DNA from: Micromonospora sp. WMMA1363
GTDB taxonomy: Bacteria > Actinomycetota > Actinomycetes > Mycobacteriales > Micromonosporaceae
Length of the DNA stretch: 64,000 nt
Assembly: GCF_030345795.1 (NCBI RefSeq)
Contig: NZ_JAUALB010000001.1
Coordinates: forward strand, 3,526,001-3,590,000
Direction: 5' to 3'
The stretch's first letter is position 1. The number at the start of each line of letters is the position of its first letter. The notes beneath the pieces were generated by a model. That model was given only the letters and a program-made list of their open reading frames with translations. It was not told the origin of the DNA and made no database searches. The position numbers and the translations under genes are program-made. This document shows positions 1 through 7,772 of the stretch, in pieces.

Positions 1-1178
1 TCGCCCGGCGCCGGGCCCTCGCCCTTGACGTAGTGGTCGAGCCACTGCGCGGTCAGGAACCGCACCCGGTCCGAGTCGGTCGTCGGGCCCTCTCCGCCGT
101 CGTGGCCACCGGTGAACCAGGCGACCCGGACCGGGGTGCCGTTCGCGGCGATCCCCCGCGCGTTGGCGTCGGCCTCGGCGAGCGGGAAGAGGGTGTCCGC
201 CGCGCCCTGCACCAGCAGGGCCGGTGCCTGGATCCGGTCCAGCACACCCGCCGGACTGGAGCGGCGGAGCAGGTCGACGGCGGCCTGGTCGGCCCGGCCG
301 GTGGTGGCGATCCGCAGGTACGCGGCGCAGACGTCGGCCGCGAACCGGCCGCAGGACGGGTCGGCACCGGCCGGGGCCCGTCCCGGAACGCTCCCGGGAC
401 CGGCGCCCGGGCCGGGGCCGGGCGGCCCAGCCGGGGCGGGGGCGCCCGCCGGTTGGCCGCCGGTCGCTCCCGAGCTGCCCTCGGGTCCGGAGCCGACGTT
501 GCCGCCGCCGAAGAACAACCCCGCCCAGCCTTTCTTGAACACCCCCGCGACCGGCTCCTTGCCCGTGTTCTCCGGCAGGAACGCGCGGGAGAGGTCGTTC
601 CAGGTGATCATCGGGACGATCGCGTCGACCCGGGTGTCCCGGGCGGCGAGCAGCAGCGCCAGGCCACCGCCGTACGAGCCGCCCACCACGCCGACCCGCG
701 GGTCGCCGGCGGTGTCGGTGCGGACCTCCGGTCTGGCGGCGAGCCAGTCCAGCAGACGCTGCGCGTCCCGCACCTCGTAGTCGGGGTGATTCAGGTGGAT
801 CTGCCCGCCGCTGCGCCCGAAGCCGCGCGCCGTCCAGGTCAGCACCGCGTACCCCCGGCCGGCGATCTCCTCGGCATCGGCGTGGACCGACTCCTTGGTG
901 CCGCCGAAGCCATGTCCGAGCAGCACCGCCGGCACCTGCGCGACAGCGGACGCGCCGTCCGGCAGGTACAGGGTGGTGTCCAGGTCGACCGGCTCGTCAC
1001 CGGTCGGCCCGGACCAGACGGTGAGCAGCGCCGACGCGGTGCGCGGCCCCGGCCGCTGCGGCCGGACCGCCCAGGCCGCGACCGCGGCGAGCAGGGCGAC
1101 CACCACCGCGGTGGCCACCGCGCGCCGGCGGTTGGGCAGGGCATGCCGGATCCACGCTGCCGAGAACGGCGATCTCAT
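1..1178 (-). CDS. Membrane-anchored or secreted alpha/beta hydrolase (C-terminus cut by window edge)
   Basis: The frame reads leftward from an ATG at 1178 and has no stop before base 1, so the C-terminus lies outside the window. A basic N-terminus followed by a hydrophobic stretch (about residues 15-32) suggests a signal anchor. The body is an alpha/beta hydrolase: an LGHGFGG oxyanion-type segment, a GGSYGGG nucleophile elbow, and near the visible end an LVQGAADTLFP segment (acid region) and a GGHDGG segment (catalytic His region). This matches secreted CocE/S15-like hydrolases; the substrate is unknown. A Pro/Gly/Ala-rich insert (bases about 360-500) interrupts the fold, probably in the cap region. 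The gene is divergent from the signalling operon to its right. Confidence 0.8.
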   Translation of the reverse strand, partial: MRSPFSAAWIRHALPNRRRAVATAVVVALLAAVAAWAVRPQRPGPRTASALLTVWSGPTGDEPVDLDTTLYLPDGASAVAQVPAVLLGHGFGGTKESVHADAEEIAGRGYAVLTWTARGFGRSGGQIHLNHPDYEVRDAQRLLDWLAARPEVRTDTAGDPRVGVVGGSYGGGLALLLAARDTRVDAIVPMITWNDLSRAFLPENTGKEPVAGVFKKGWAGLFFGGGNVGSGPEGSSGATGGQPAGAPAPAGPPGPGPGAGPGSVPGRAPAGADPSCGRFAADVCAAYLRIATTGRADQAAVDLLRRSSPAGVLDRIQAPALLVQGAADTLFPLAEADANARGIAANGTPVRVAWFTGGHDGGEGPTTDSDRVRFLTAQWLDHYVKGEGPAPG

Positions 1179-1591
1179 GCGGGACACGGTACGGCCCGGA
1201 TCCTGAGTGATGCCTGAGATCCTCCGTACGTCCGTCCGGTTGCCCCGATCGGTGCCGACGATCAGGGCGACCGCGTCCCGCCCGGACCGTCCGGCGAGAT
1301 GAATTCGGATCGCGTGAATTCCGATCTTCCAGGGAATATCCGCCTGATTCCACCAAGTCATCCTCGTTGATCGCACGCTCAGTACCGACCCCCTGCGCGG
1401 TGCGTGACTTTGCGCCAGGTGACGCGAACCCGACTGAACGACGACGAGAAGAGCTCGTGGAGCGTCCGCTAACTTCCGGGTCCGGTGTACGGGACTCGCT
1501 GCCGTTCACGGATGCCCGCCAACGCCTACGTTCCGCCAACGCCCACGTTCCGTTTACCTCCCCTTCCACCTCCGCCGCAGGAGTACCAACC
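1179..1591. promoter_or_regulatory. Divergent intergenic region with paired GAATTC-centred repeats
   Basis: About 410 bp separate the divergent hydrolase gene from the signalling operon, and I see no convincing coding sequence. GAATTCGGATC (1301-1311) and GAATTCCGATC (1316-1326) form an 11-bp direct repeat with one mismatch. Each contains a GAATTC palindrome, so a dyad also results. This could be an operator or promoter element, but no regulator can be assigned. A weaker CGTTCCGCCAACG-type repeat lies near 1527-1550. Confidence 0.3.
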
Positions 1592-2749
1592 ATGACCCTC
1601 CCCGCGCCGCGGGCCCGCCGCCGACCCTCCGTCACGGGTCGCCTGTTGCCGTCGCTACTGGTGCTGACGCTCCTCGCACCGCTGACCGTCCTCTTCGTCC
1701 AGTCCTGGCGGTCCCTCGGTGACGACCACGACCTGGTCACCGCCGAACGCCTCGGCATCGAGTACCTGCGAGCGCTCTCCCCGGTGACCGACGCGCTGGT
1801 GGACGCGCAGACCGCCGCCGTCACCGGTCGACCGGTCCCCGGCGACGCGCTGACCCGCACGGTCGAGGCCGCCGCCGCGGTCGACGCACGGCTCGGCGAC
1901 GAGCTACGCAGCAGGGAGCGGTGGGCCGGCCTGCGGGCCAAGATCGAGGCGCTGCGGGACCGTGGGCCGACCGAGCCGGACACGGCGTACGCGGCGTACG
2001 TCACGGTCACCGACCTGCTGCTGGCCCTGCACCGCAAGATACGTCAGACCTCGGGACTGGTCCGCGACCCGGAGCCGGACACCTTCTTCCTCCAGGACGG
2101 CGCTGGCGAGGAGCTGCCCGAGGCGGTCGTCGCCACCGGACGGCTCGCCGACCTCGCCGTGCTCGCCGCCCGCCAGCCAGCTGCCCAGCAGCCCGTGGCC
2201 GAGCTGGCGGCCGCCCGCGTCGCCGCGCTGGCGCCCGCCAGCGCCCTGGTGGCCGACCTCCGCGCTGCGGTCGACAGCTCGGAGAGCACCGACCTGGGCG
2301 CCAACGCACTCACCCCGCTGGACACCTACCAGCGGTCCGTGGAGGCGCTGGCGGCCCACTCCACCCCCGGCGCGATCGATCCGGCACAACTCGCCGCGGC
2401 CCGGTCGACCGCGCAGGCCGCCGCCCGGCAGCTACAACCGGTCATCTTCGACGAACTCGACACGCTGCTCGCCGACCGTCGCGACGGTCTCGACCGCGAC
2501 CGCTGGCTCGCGGTCGGAGCAGCCGCGCTGACCGTGGTCTTCCTGGCGGTACTGGCGCTGGTGCCCCTCGCCGCCCTCCGCCCGGCGGCCCGCCGGGCCG
2601 CCGGGCCCCGGCCACCGGCCGAGGAGCCCGCCGCGCTGGCCGCCGCCGACGGCTGGCAGCAGCCCGCCGAGCCCCGACCGCTTCCCACGGACGTTCCAAC
2701 CCGGGACCCGAACACCGCGCAGTGGGAGCTGTTCGATGCTGCCCGGTAG
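1592..2749 (+). CDS. Two-pass membrane protein with extracytoplasmic helical domain, first gene of signalling operon
   Basis: 385 aa from the ATG at 1592, chosen because GCAGGAG lies about 9 bases upstream; the frame is open further upstream without a good ribosome site. A transmembrane segment sits near residues 16-36 and another near 310-335. Between them is an all-alpha, Ala-rich domain of the kind found as an extracytoplasmic sensor. The short cytoplasmic tail is Pro/Ala-rich. There is no kinase, HAMP or enzymatic motif. It ends inside a 30-bp tandem duplication that also holds the start of the next gene, so the two are translationally coupled. It is probably an accessory sensor or partner of the following histidine-kinase-like protein; this role is inferred from position and topology only. 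Confidence 0.7.
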   Translation: MTLPAPRARRRPSVTGRLLPSLLVLTLLAPLTVLFVQSWRSLGDDHDLVTAERLGIEYLRALSPVTDALVDAQTAAVTGRPVPGDALTRTVEAAAAVDARLGDELRSRERWAGLRAKIEALRDRGPTEPDTAYAAYVTVTDLLLALHRKIRQTSGLVRDPEPDTFFLQDGAGEELPEAVVATGRLADLAVLAARQPAAQQPVAELAAARVAALAPASALVADLRAAVDSSESTDLGANALTPLDTYQRSVEALAAHSTPGAIDPAQLAAARSTAQAAARQLQPVIFDELDTLLADRRDGLDRDRWLAVGAAALTVVFLAVLALVPLAALRPAARRAAGPRPPAEEPAALAAADGWQQPAEPRPLPTDVPTRDPNTAQWELFDAAR

Positions 2750-2782
2750 GCGTGGGAGCCGTTCGATGCTGCTCGGTAGGCT
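2723..2782 (+). repeat. 30-bp tandem duplication across a stop/start junction
   Basis: Two adjacent 30-bp units, 2723-2752 and 2753-2782, differ at only a few positions. Each contains TTCGATGCTGC followed by CGGTAGG. The first copy holds the stop codon of the upstream gene and an ATG at 2736. The second holds an ATG at 2766 that leads directly into the conserved start of the sensor protein. Confidence 0.9.
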
Positions 2783-5570
2783 ACGGATTCGGAACAAGCT
2801 GGCCCTGTTGGTGGTCATCCCGCTGCTCAGCATGGTGGGCCTGGCGGTGCCGGTGGTGCTCGACCGGATCGCCGTCGCCCAGCGCGCCGCTGACATCGCC
2901 GACCGGGTCCGGGTCGCCAGCCGGATCGGCAGCCTCGTGCAGGATCTGCAACAGGAGCGCATCCTGTCGGTCGGTCTGCTGCTCGGCCGGGTGTCCCCTT
3001 CCGAGTTGGTACAGAAGTCCGCCGCCGTGGACGACCGGGTCGCCGACCTACGGGCCACCCGCGGCGAATCGCTGCCGTCCGAGGTGGCAGCCGCCCTCGA
3101 CGAGATCCGTACGCTGGCCGACCTGCGGGCCGCGGTGCTCGCCGGCACCGCCACCCCCGACGAGGTCATGGACGCGTACGGACCGGTCAACCTGGCCCTG
3201 ATCGACTCGCTGCGGCTGCCGTTCACCGTGGACACGAACACCGCCGCGGGTCGTCAGGTGCTGGCGCTGGACGGGCTGCTGCGCACCGATGAGGCGCTCG
3301 GCGCCTGCGCCACACTGGTCGTGCTGGTCAAGGCAACCAACGACCCGGCGGCGATCATCAGCTACGTCGCCAGCGTGGCCGCCCTCCAGGTGGACAACCT
3401 GCGGTTCCGCAGCCTCATCACGGCGGAGCAGTACGAGCTGGCACGGCTCAACGACGCGGCGGTCACCGCGCGGACCAGCCCCGACTTCCTCTCCCGGAGC
3501 CTGCTCGACCCGGTGGGCGCGGTACGGCACGTGCCGCTGGAGGCGCTCTTCCGCTCGGCCCAGTCGATGATCACCCTCGGGCAGTTCGTGGAGAAGAAGA
3601 TCGTCGCCGACGTCATCGCCGAGGTGACCGCCGAGCAGCGCCGGGCGCTGACCGTCGCGTACCTGGTCGGCGCAGCGGCTCTGCTGGTGCTGTCCCTGGT
3701 GCTGGTGCTCAGCGTGGCGGTCGCCCGGACGGTCGCCCGGCCGCTGAGCCGGCTCACCCGCTCGGCGGACCGGGTCGCCCGGGTCGCCGAGGCCGAGCTG
3801 ACCCGGGTCGCCGACGACGAGTCGGAGACCGGTCAGCCGGTCCGGCTCGATCCGGTGGACGTCCGGGCCCGGGACGAGATCGGCGACCTGGCCCGCGCCT
3901 TCGAGCGGGTGCAGACAACCGCCGCGCGGTTGGTCGAGCGCCAGGTGGCCGGCCGACGCAACGTCGCCCAGATGTTCGGGCACGTCGGTCGCCGTACGCA
4001 GAACCTCGTCGGCCGGCAGCTCGCGCTGATCGACCGGTTGGAACGGCAGGAGACCGACCCGGCCCGGCTGGAACACCTGTACCGGCTCGACCACATTTCC
4101 AGCCGACTGCGCCGAAACGCGAGCAGCCTGGTGGCGCTCTCCGGCTCGACCGGCGACGACCCGCACGTCGCCCCGGTGCGGCTGGCCGACGTGGTCCGGC
4201 TGGCGCTCGGCGAGATCGAGGACTACACCCGGGTCGACGTCCAGGTCCCCACCGGGGCTTCGGTGTCGCCGGGCACCGTGGGCGACCTCGTTCTGGCCCT
4301 CGCCGAGCTGATGGAGAACGCGACCGTGTTCTCCCCGCCGCACACCCGGGTGGTGGTGGGCGGCGAGCTGACCGGTGCCGGCGCCCGGCTCAGCGTGGTG
4401 GACCGCGGCATCGGCATGACCGCGGAGCGGCTCTACGAGGAGAACGCCCGGCTGGCCCGGCGCGAGCGGCTGGACCTCGCCCCCAGCGAGGTGCTCGGGC
4501 TCTTCGTGGTGGGCCGGCTGGCCCGGCGGCACGGCTGGGCGGTCCACCTGGCGCCGACCGTCGGCGGCGGCGTCACCGCCCAACTCGAACTCCCACCGGC
4601 GGCCCTGGTACCCCGGCCGGTGGGCCGGGCCGGCGCCACGGTGGCCCGGGTCGTCGTGCCGGATCGGGATCGGCGCTCCCCCGCCGGTTCGTCCCCGCTC
4701 ACCCGGCAGGCGCTGGCGGTCAGGCAGGGTCGATCACGGGTGGGTGACCACGCTGGAGGCGGGGTCAGACGCGGTGGCGCGGCGGCGCCGTCCGGCTTCG
4801 ACCCGGTGGTGCTCCGCCGGGCCACCCGCACGGTCGCGGCAGGCGAGTCCTGGGACGCGTTCGCCGTTACGAAGACGCAGCCCGAGGCGACCGGCCACAC
4901 CGCATACCTGGAGATCGGCCACACCGCATACCTGGAGATCAGCGCGCCGGCCGGCCCCGCGCTCCCGCCCGGCCCCGCATCGGCCCCCGCCTCGCCGGAT
5001 CCGGCAGCGGGGCTACCGCTTGGGCCGCGCGCGGCACCGCCCGGGCCGCGCGCGGCACCGCCCGCCGCCAGCGGGCACGCGGCCGTCCCGGCGGGCCTGA
5101 CGGTGGCTCCGGCCGGCCCGCCGCCGAACCGGGCGCCGGCTCGGGTCGCGCCCCTCGTGCCGGGCATCCGCCAACGGGTACCCGGCGCCAGCCTGCCGCC
5201 GGCCGGGCCGCGAGTCGGGCCCGCCGACGCCGTCGGCGCGGATCCGGCCGCCGCCCGGGAACTGGTCGAGGCCGTCGAGTCCGGGGTACGCCGGGCGGAG
5301 CTGGCCCATCCACATTCCGCGCCGCCCACCCCCGGTGGACCGTCCGGCGCGGGGCCGGCCGGGGCCAGCCCGACCTACGGGCGGCCCCGGCTGACCCGCC
5401 GGGTGCCCGGGGCGGGCCTGACCAGCACGCCGGTTCGCCTACCCGCGAGCCACGGCCCAGGAGACCCGGCCGAGGTCCGCGACCTCATCACCGAATTCGA
5501 GGCGGGCGTCGCCCGCGCTCTGCGTGAAGTCAGTCCAGACCGCCGCGACGAAGAGGGATCATCACGGTGA
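2766..5570 (+). CDS. CvnA-like sensor histidine kinase (conservon sensor)
   Basis: 934 aa from the ATG at 2766, whose product begins MLLGRLRIRNK; an in-frame ATG at 2736 would add 10 residues encoded by duplicated DNA. Order: TM1 (about 8-30), extracytoplasmic nitrate/nitrite-sensing-like helical domain (about 40-290), TM2 (about 295-321), HAMP linker, a dimerisation-like segment with LDHISSRLRRN (about 440), then a HATPase_c domain with N-box ELMENATVFSPP (about 512-526) and G1 box DRGIGM (about 546). From about 625 the tail is low-complexity Pro/Ala/Gly. The canonical phospho-acceptor H-box is not obvious, as usual in this family. The following three genes encode roadblock, DUF742 and GTPase proteins, the CvnA-B-C-D order of actinomycete conservons. 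The stop overlaps the next GTG by 4 bp. Confidence 0.9.
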   Translation: MLLGRLRIRNKLALLVVIPLLSMVGLAVPVVLDRIAVAQRAADIADRVRVASRIGSLVQDLQQERILSVGLLLGRVSPSELVQKSAAVDDRVADLRATRGESLPSEVAAALDEIRTLADLRAAVLAGTATPDEVMDAYGPVNLALIDSLRLPFTVDTNTAAGRQVLALDGLLRTDEALGACATLVVLVKATNDPAAIISYVASVAALQVDNLRFRSLITAEQYELARLNDAAVTARTSPDFLSRSLLDPVGAVRHVPLEALFRSAQSMITLGQFVEKKIVADVIAEVTAEQRRALTVAYLVGAAALLVLSLVLVLSVAVARTVARPLSRLTRSADRVARVAEAELTRVADDESETGQPVRLDPVDVRARDEIGDLARAFERVQTTAARLVERQVAGRRNVAQMFGHVGRRTQNLVGRQLALIDRLERQETDPARLEHLYRLDHISSRLRRNASSLVALSGSTGDDPHVAPVRLADVVRLALGEIEDYTRVDVQVPTGASVSPGTVGDLVLALAELMENATVFSPPHTRVVVGGELTGAGARLSVVDRGIGMTAERLYEENARLARRERLDLAPSEVLGLFVVGRLARRHGWAVHLAPTVGGGVTAQLELPPAALVPRPVGRAGATVARVVVPDRDRRSPAGSSPLTRQALAVRQGRSRVGDHAGGGVRRGGAAAPSGFDPVVLRRATRTVAAGESWDAFAVTKTQPEATGHTAYLEIGHTAYLEISAPAGPALPPGPASAPASPDPAAGLPLGPRAAPPGPRAAPPAASGHAAVPAGLTVAPAGPPPNRAPARVAPLVPGIRQRVPGASLPPAGPRVGPADAVGADPAAARELVEAVESGVRRAELAHPHSAPPTPGGPSGAGPAGASPTYGRPRLTRRVPGAGLTSTPVRLPASHGPGDPAEVRDLITEFEAGVARALREVSPDRRDEEGSSR
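4893..4940 (+). repeat. 24-bp perfect tandem duplication inside the sensor gene
   Basis: Units 4893-4916 and 4917-4940 are identical and encode GHTAYLEI twice, in frame, in the low-complexity tail. A second perfect duplication, 21 bp, follows at 5022-5042 and 5043-5063 and encodes GPRAAPP twice. Confidence 0.9.
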
Positions 5571-6043
5571 CCAGCCCTTTCCTGCACGACAACGTCGACC
5601 ACCCGGCCCACGCCGGCACGGACGTGGACCTCAGCCCGGAGGCCCGCACCTTCAACTGGCTGCTGGACTCCTTCACCTCCAGCACCGCCGGGGTGCTGGA
5701 GGCGATCGCCGTTTCGTCGGACGGGCTGCTGATGGCCATGTCCGCGATCAAGGACCGGTCCAACGCCGAGCGGCTGGCGGCCGTGGTCTCCGGCATGACC
5801 AGCCTCGCCGGCGGGGCGGCCAGTTGGTACGCGCTCGGTGGGCTGAACCGGGTGGTCATCGACATGACCGAGGGGTACCTGCTGATCAGCGCGATCAGCA
5901 GCGGCTCGGTGCTCGGCGTCGTCGCCGACCGGTCGGCCAACCTCGGCACCGTCGCGTACGAGATGACACTCTTCGCCGGGCGGGCCGGTGGTGCGCTCAC
6001 GCCCCACCTGATCGCCGAGTTGAAGAACGCCGTCCAGCGGTGA
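5567..6043 (+). CDS. Roadblock/LC7 domain protein (CvnB-like)
   Basis: 158 aa from a GTG at 5567 that overlaps the sensor's TGA (GTGA), giving translational coupling. The fold is roadblock/LC7: FNWLLDSFTSSTAGVLEAIAVSSDGLL at the N-terminus, then a central sheet (VVIDMTEGYLLISAIS) and a C-terminal helix. In conservons such proteins act as regulators of the small GTPase encoded downstream, by analogy with MglB/MglA. The length is normal for the family. Confidence 0.92.
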   Translation: MTSPFLHDNVDHPAHAGTDVDLSPEARTFNWLLDSFTSSTAGVLEAIAVSSDGLLMAMSAIKDRSNAERLAAVVSGMTSLAGGAASWYALGGLNRVVIDMTEGYLLISAISSGSVLGVVADRSANLGTVAYEMTLFAGRAGGALTPHLIAELKNAVQR

Positions 6044-6510
6044 TCCCCGACGTCGCCGGCGAGGAGTCGGGCCCACCGGCCCGGATCCGTCCCTACCTGC
6101 GGGTGCCCGCCCTACCCGGTGAACCCGTCGCGGTGGGCCTGCCGGCGGCCGCCGGCCCGGAGCCGGACGGCCCCTCGGGCCCCCGGCCGTTCGTGCTCAC
6201 CGCCGGCCGGGTGACCGGAGCCGATCCGGCGGTCGGACTGGAGACCCAGGTGACGGCCCGGCCGGCCGTGGAGTGGACGAGCCCGGTCGCCCGGCTGACG
6301 CCGGAGTCGCAGGGAATCGTCGCGCTCTGCGGCTCGCCGATCTCGGTCGCGGAGATCTCCGCCCGGATGCGGATGCACTTCGGTGTGACCCGGGTCCTGG
6401 TCGGTGACCTCAGCGCCGCCGGCCATCTCGACATACACGTCAACGGCGACGACGCCCTCGACCCCGACATCATCCTGCGAGTGATTGATGGACTTCGCGC
6501 GATTTCCTGA
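6040..6510 (+). CDS. DUF742 protein (CvnC-like)
   Basis: 156 aa from a GTG at 6040 overlapping the previous TGA by 4 bp. It carries the DUF742 signature: an N-terminal RPYLRVPALPG segment, FVLTAGRV, then a winged-helix-like C-terminal half with ESQGIVALCGSPISVAEISARMRMHFGVTRVLVGDLSAAGHL. The family is a fixed conservon component of unknown biochemical function, thought to link sensor and GTPase. The segment before FVLTAGR is longer and more Gly/Pro-rich than usual. Confidence 0.9.
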   Translation: MIPDVAGEESGPPARIRPYLRVPALPGEPVAVGLPAAAGPEPDGPSGPRPFVLTAGRVTGADPAVGLETQVTARPAVEWTSPVARLTPESQGIVALCGSPISVAEISARMRMHFGVTRVLVGDLSAAGHLDIHVNGDDALDPDIILRVIDGLRAIS

Positions 6511-7234
6511 CTGGCCGGTGTCCCCGGCGGGCGGGCTCACGGCCAACAGTGCCGCCGCCCGGTACGGCAACCCGTCGGCGCCCCACCCACCCACCGCCCG
6601 GGGCACCGCCACACCGCCGCCACCGCCGTACCGCCCACCGGCAACGCCCCAGACCACAGCCCGGCCGGAGTCGGCGCCGCCGATCCCGGTGAAGATCCTC
6701 GTCGCCGGCGGCTTCGGGGTCGGCAAGACCACCACGGTCGGCTCGATCTCCGAAATCGTCCCGTTGACCACCGAGGCGGAGATGACCACCGCCGCGATCG
6801 GCGTCGACGACCCGGGCGGGCGTTCCGGGAAGACGACGACCACCGTGGCCATGGACTTCGGCTGCGTCACCATCGACCGCAGCCTGAAGCTGTACCTGTT
6901 CGGCACCCCCGGCCAGGCCCGGTTCGGATTCATGTGGGACGACCTGGCCCGGGGCGCACTCGGCGCGCTCGTCGTGGTGGACAGCGCCCGGCTGGACGAC
7001 TGCTATCCGGCGATCGACTTCTTCGAGCGGGCCGGGCTGCCCTTCGTGATCGGAGTCAACGCGTTCGACGGACGGCTGGCGCACGACCTGACTTCGATCC
7101 GATGGGCGCTGGCGATCGGGGACCACGTGCCGATGATGCAGTTCGACGCCCGGGACCGGCTGTCGGTGCGGGACGCCCTGCTGGTCGTCCTGGACCGCGC
7201 ACTGGACCGCGCCACCCGGGCGAGGGGGACCTGA
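6488..7234 (+). CDS. Conservon small GTPase (CvnD-like ATP/GTP-binding protein)
   Basis: 248 aa from the ATG at 6488, 22 bp inside the previous gene; a TTG at 6485 is the alternative. After a Pro-rich leader of about 65 residues comes a P-loop GGFGVGKTT (about 75-83), a switch region, a Walker-B-like TPGQARFGF segment (G3, DxxG replaced by TPGQ as in this family) and VNAFDG in place of NKxD (G4). This is the Ras-like domain of CvnD proteins, which act with the roadblock and DUF742 partners in membrane-proximal signalling and development of actinomycetes. Confidence 0.92.
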   Translation: MDFARFPDWPVSPAGGLTANSAAARYGNPSAPHPPTARGTATPPPPPYRPPATPQTTARPESAPPIPVKILVAGGFGVGKTTTVGSISEIVPLTTEAEMTTAAIGVDDPGGRSGKTTTTVAMDFGCVTIDRSLKLYLFGTPGQARFGFMWDDLARGALGALVVVDSARLDDCYPAIDFFERAGLPFVIGVNAFDGRLAHDLTSIRWALAIGDHVPMMQFDARDRLSVRDALLVVLDRALDRATRARGT

Positions 7235-7276
7235 ACCGGCGGACGGTCGAAACCGTGTCATCGAGGAGGGGTGGCC

Positions 7277-7720
7277 ATGAGGGGTGGACTGGACGAGACA
7301 CTGGCCCGGCTGGCCCGGCGCGAGGAGGCGCTGCGCCGGCGGAGCACCGACCCGGGCGGGGACACCGACCCACCGGCCAGCCTGGCGGCGGGCCAGCACC
7401 GCGCCCGGGCGCCCGAGCCGCTCCCGGTCGACGAGGTCGCCGAAGCCGTACGCCGGATCGTGCAGCGGCACCCCGCTCTGGCGGTCGAGTTGCGGGTGGC
7501 ACACGACAGCCGCGCGTACCCGCTGCGAGTGGCCTGGTCGGAGGGGAGCGTGACGGTCAGCGCGGAGCCCGCGCCCCCGCCGGCGTGGCCGCTGTCGGCG
7601 CGAACCGTGCCGGCCTGGTCGTCGCGCCTCGACGGACCGGCTGCGGACCCGGCGGCCCGGCTCGCGGACCTGATCCGCCGTGACCCGTCCCTGCTCAGCG
7701 ACATCGACCCGACGCGGTAG
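7277..7720 (+). CDS. Hypothetical protein linked to the conservon operon
   Basis: 147 aa from the ATG at 7277; GAGGAGG at 7262-7268 is correctly spaced for this ATG and too close to the GTG at 7271. The N-terminus is helical and Arg/Glu-rich (DETLARLARREEALRRR), followed by a compact domain with alternating strands (LAVELRVAHDSRAYPLRVAWSEGSVTV). I do not recognise a family. It lies between the GTPase and AAA ATPase genes with short gaps, so co-transcription is likely. No membrane segment is seen. Confidence 0.65.
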   Translation: MRGGLDETLARLARREEALRRRSTDPGGDTDPPASLAAGQHRARAPEPLPVDEVAEAVRRIVQRHPALAVELRVAHDSRAYPLRVAWSEGSVTVSAEPAPPPAWPLSARTVPAWSSRLDGPAADPAARLADLIRRDPSLLSDIDPTR

Positions 7721-7772
7721 GGCCAGGCCGCCCGACCAGGAGTTCTTTCCCGCACCGGCTAGGGTTCGGCGG

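Noticed and set aside
5524..6510. 328-aa frame covering the roadblock gene in another frame
   Set aside because: Only its last 156 residues (from the GTG at 6040) match DUF742; the earlier part is the out-of-frame roadblock gene.
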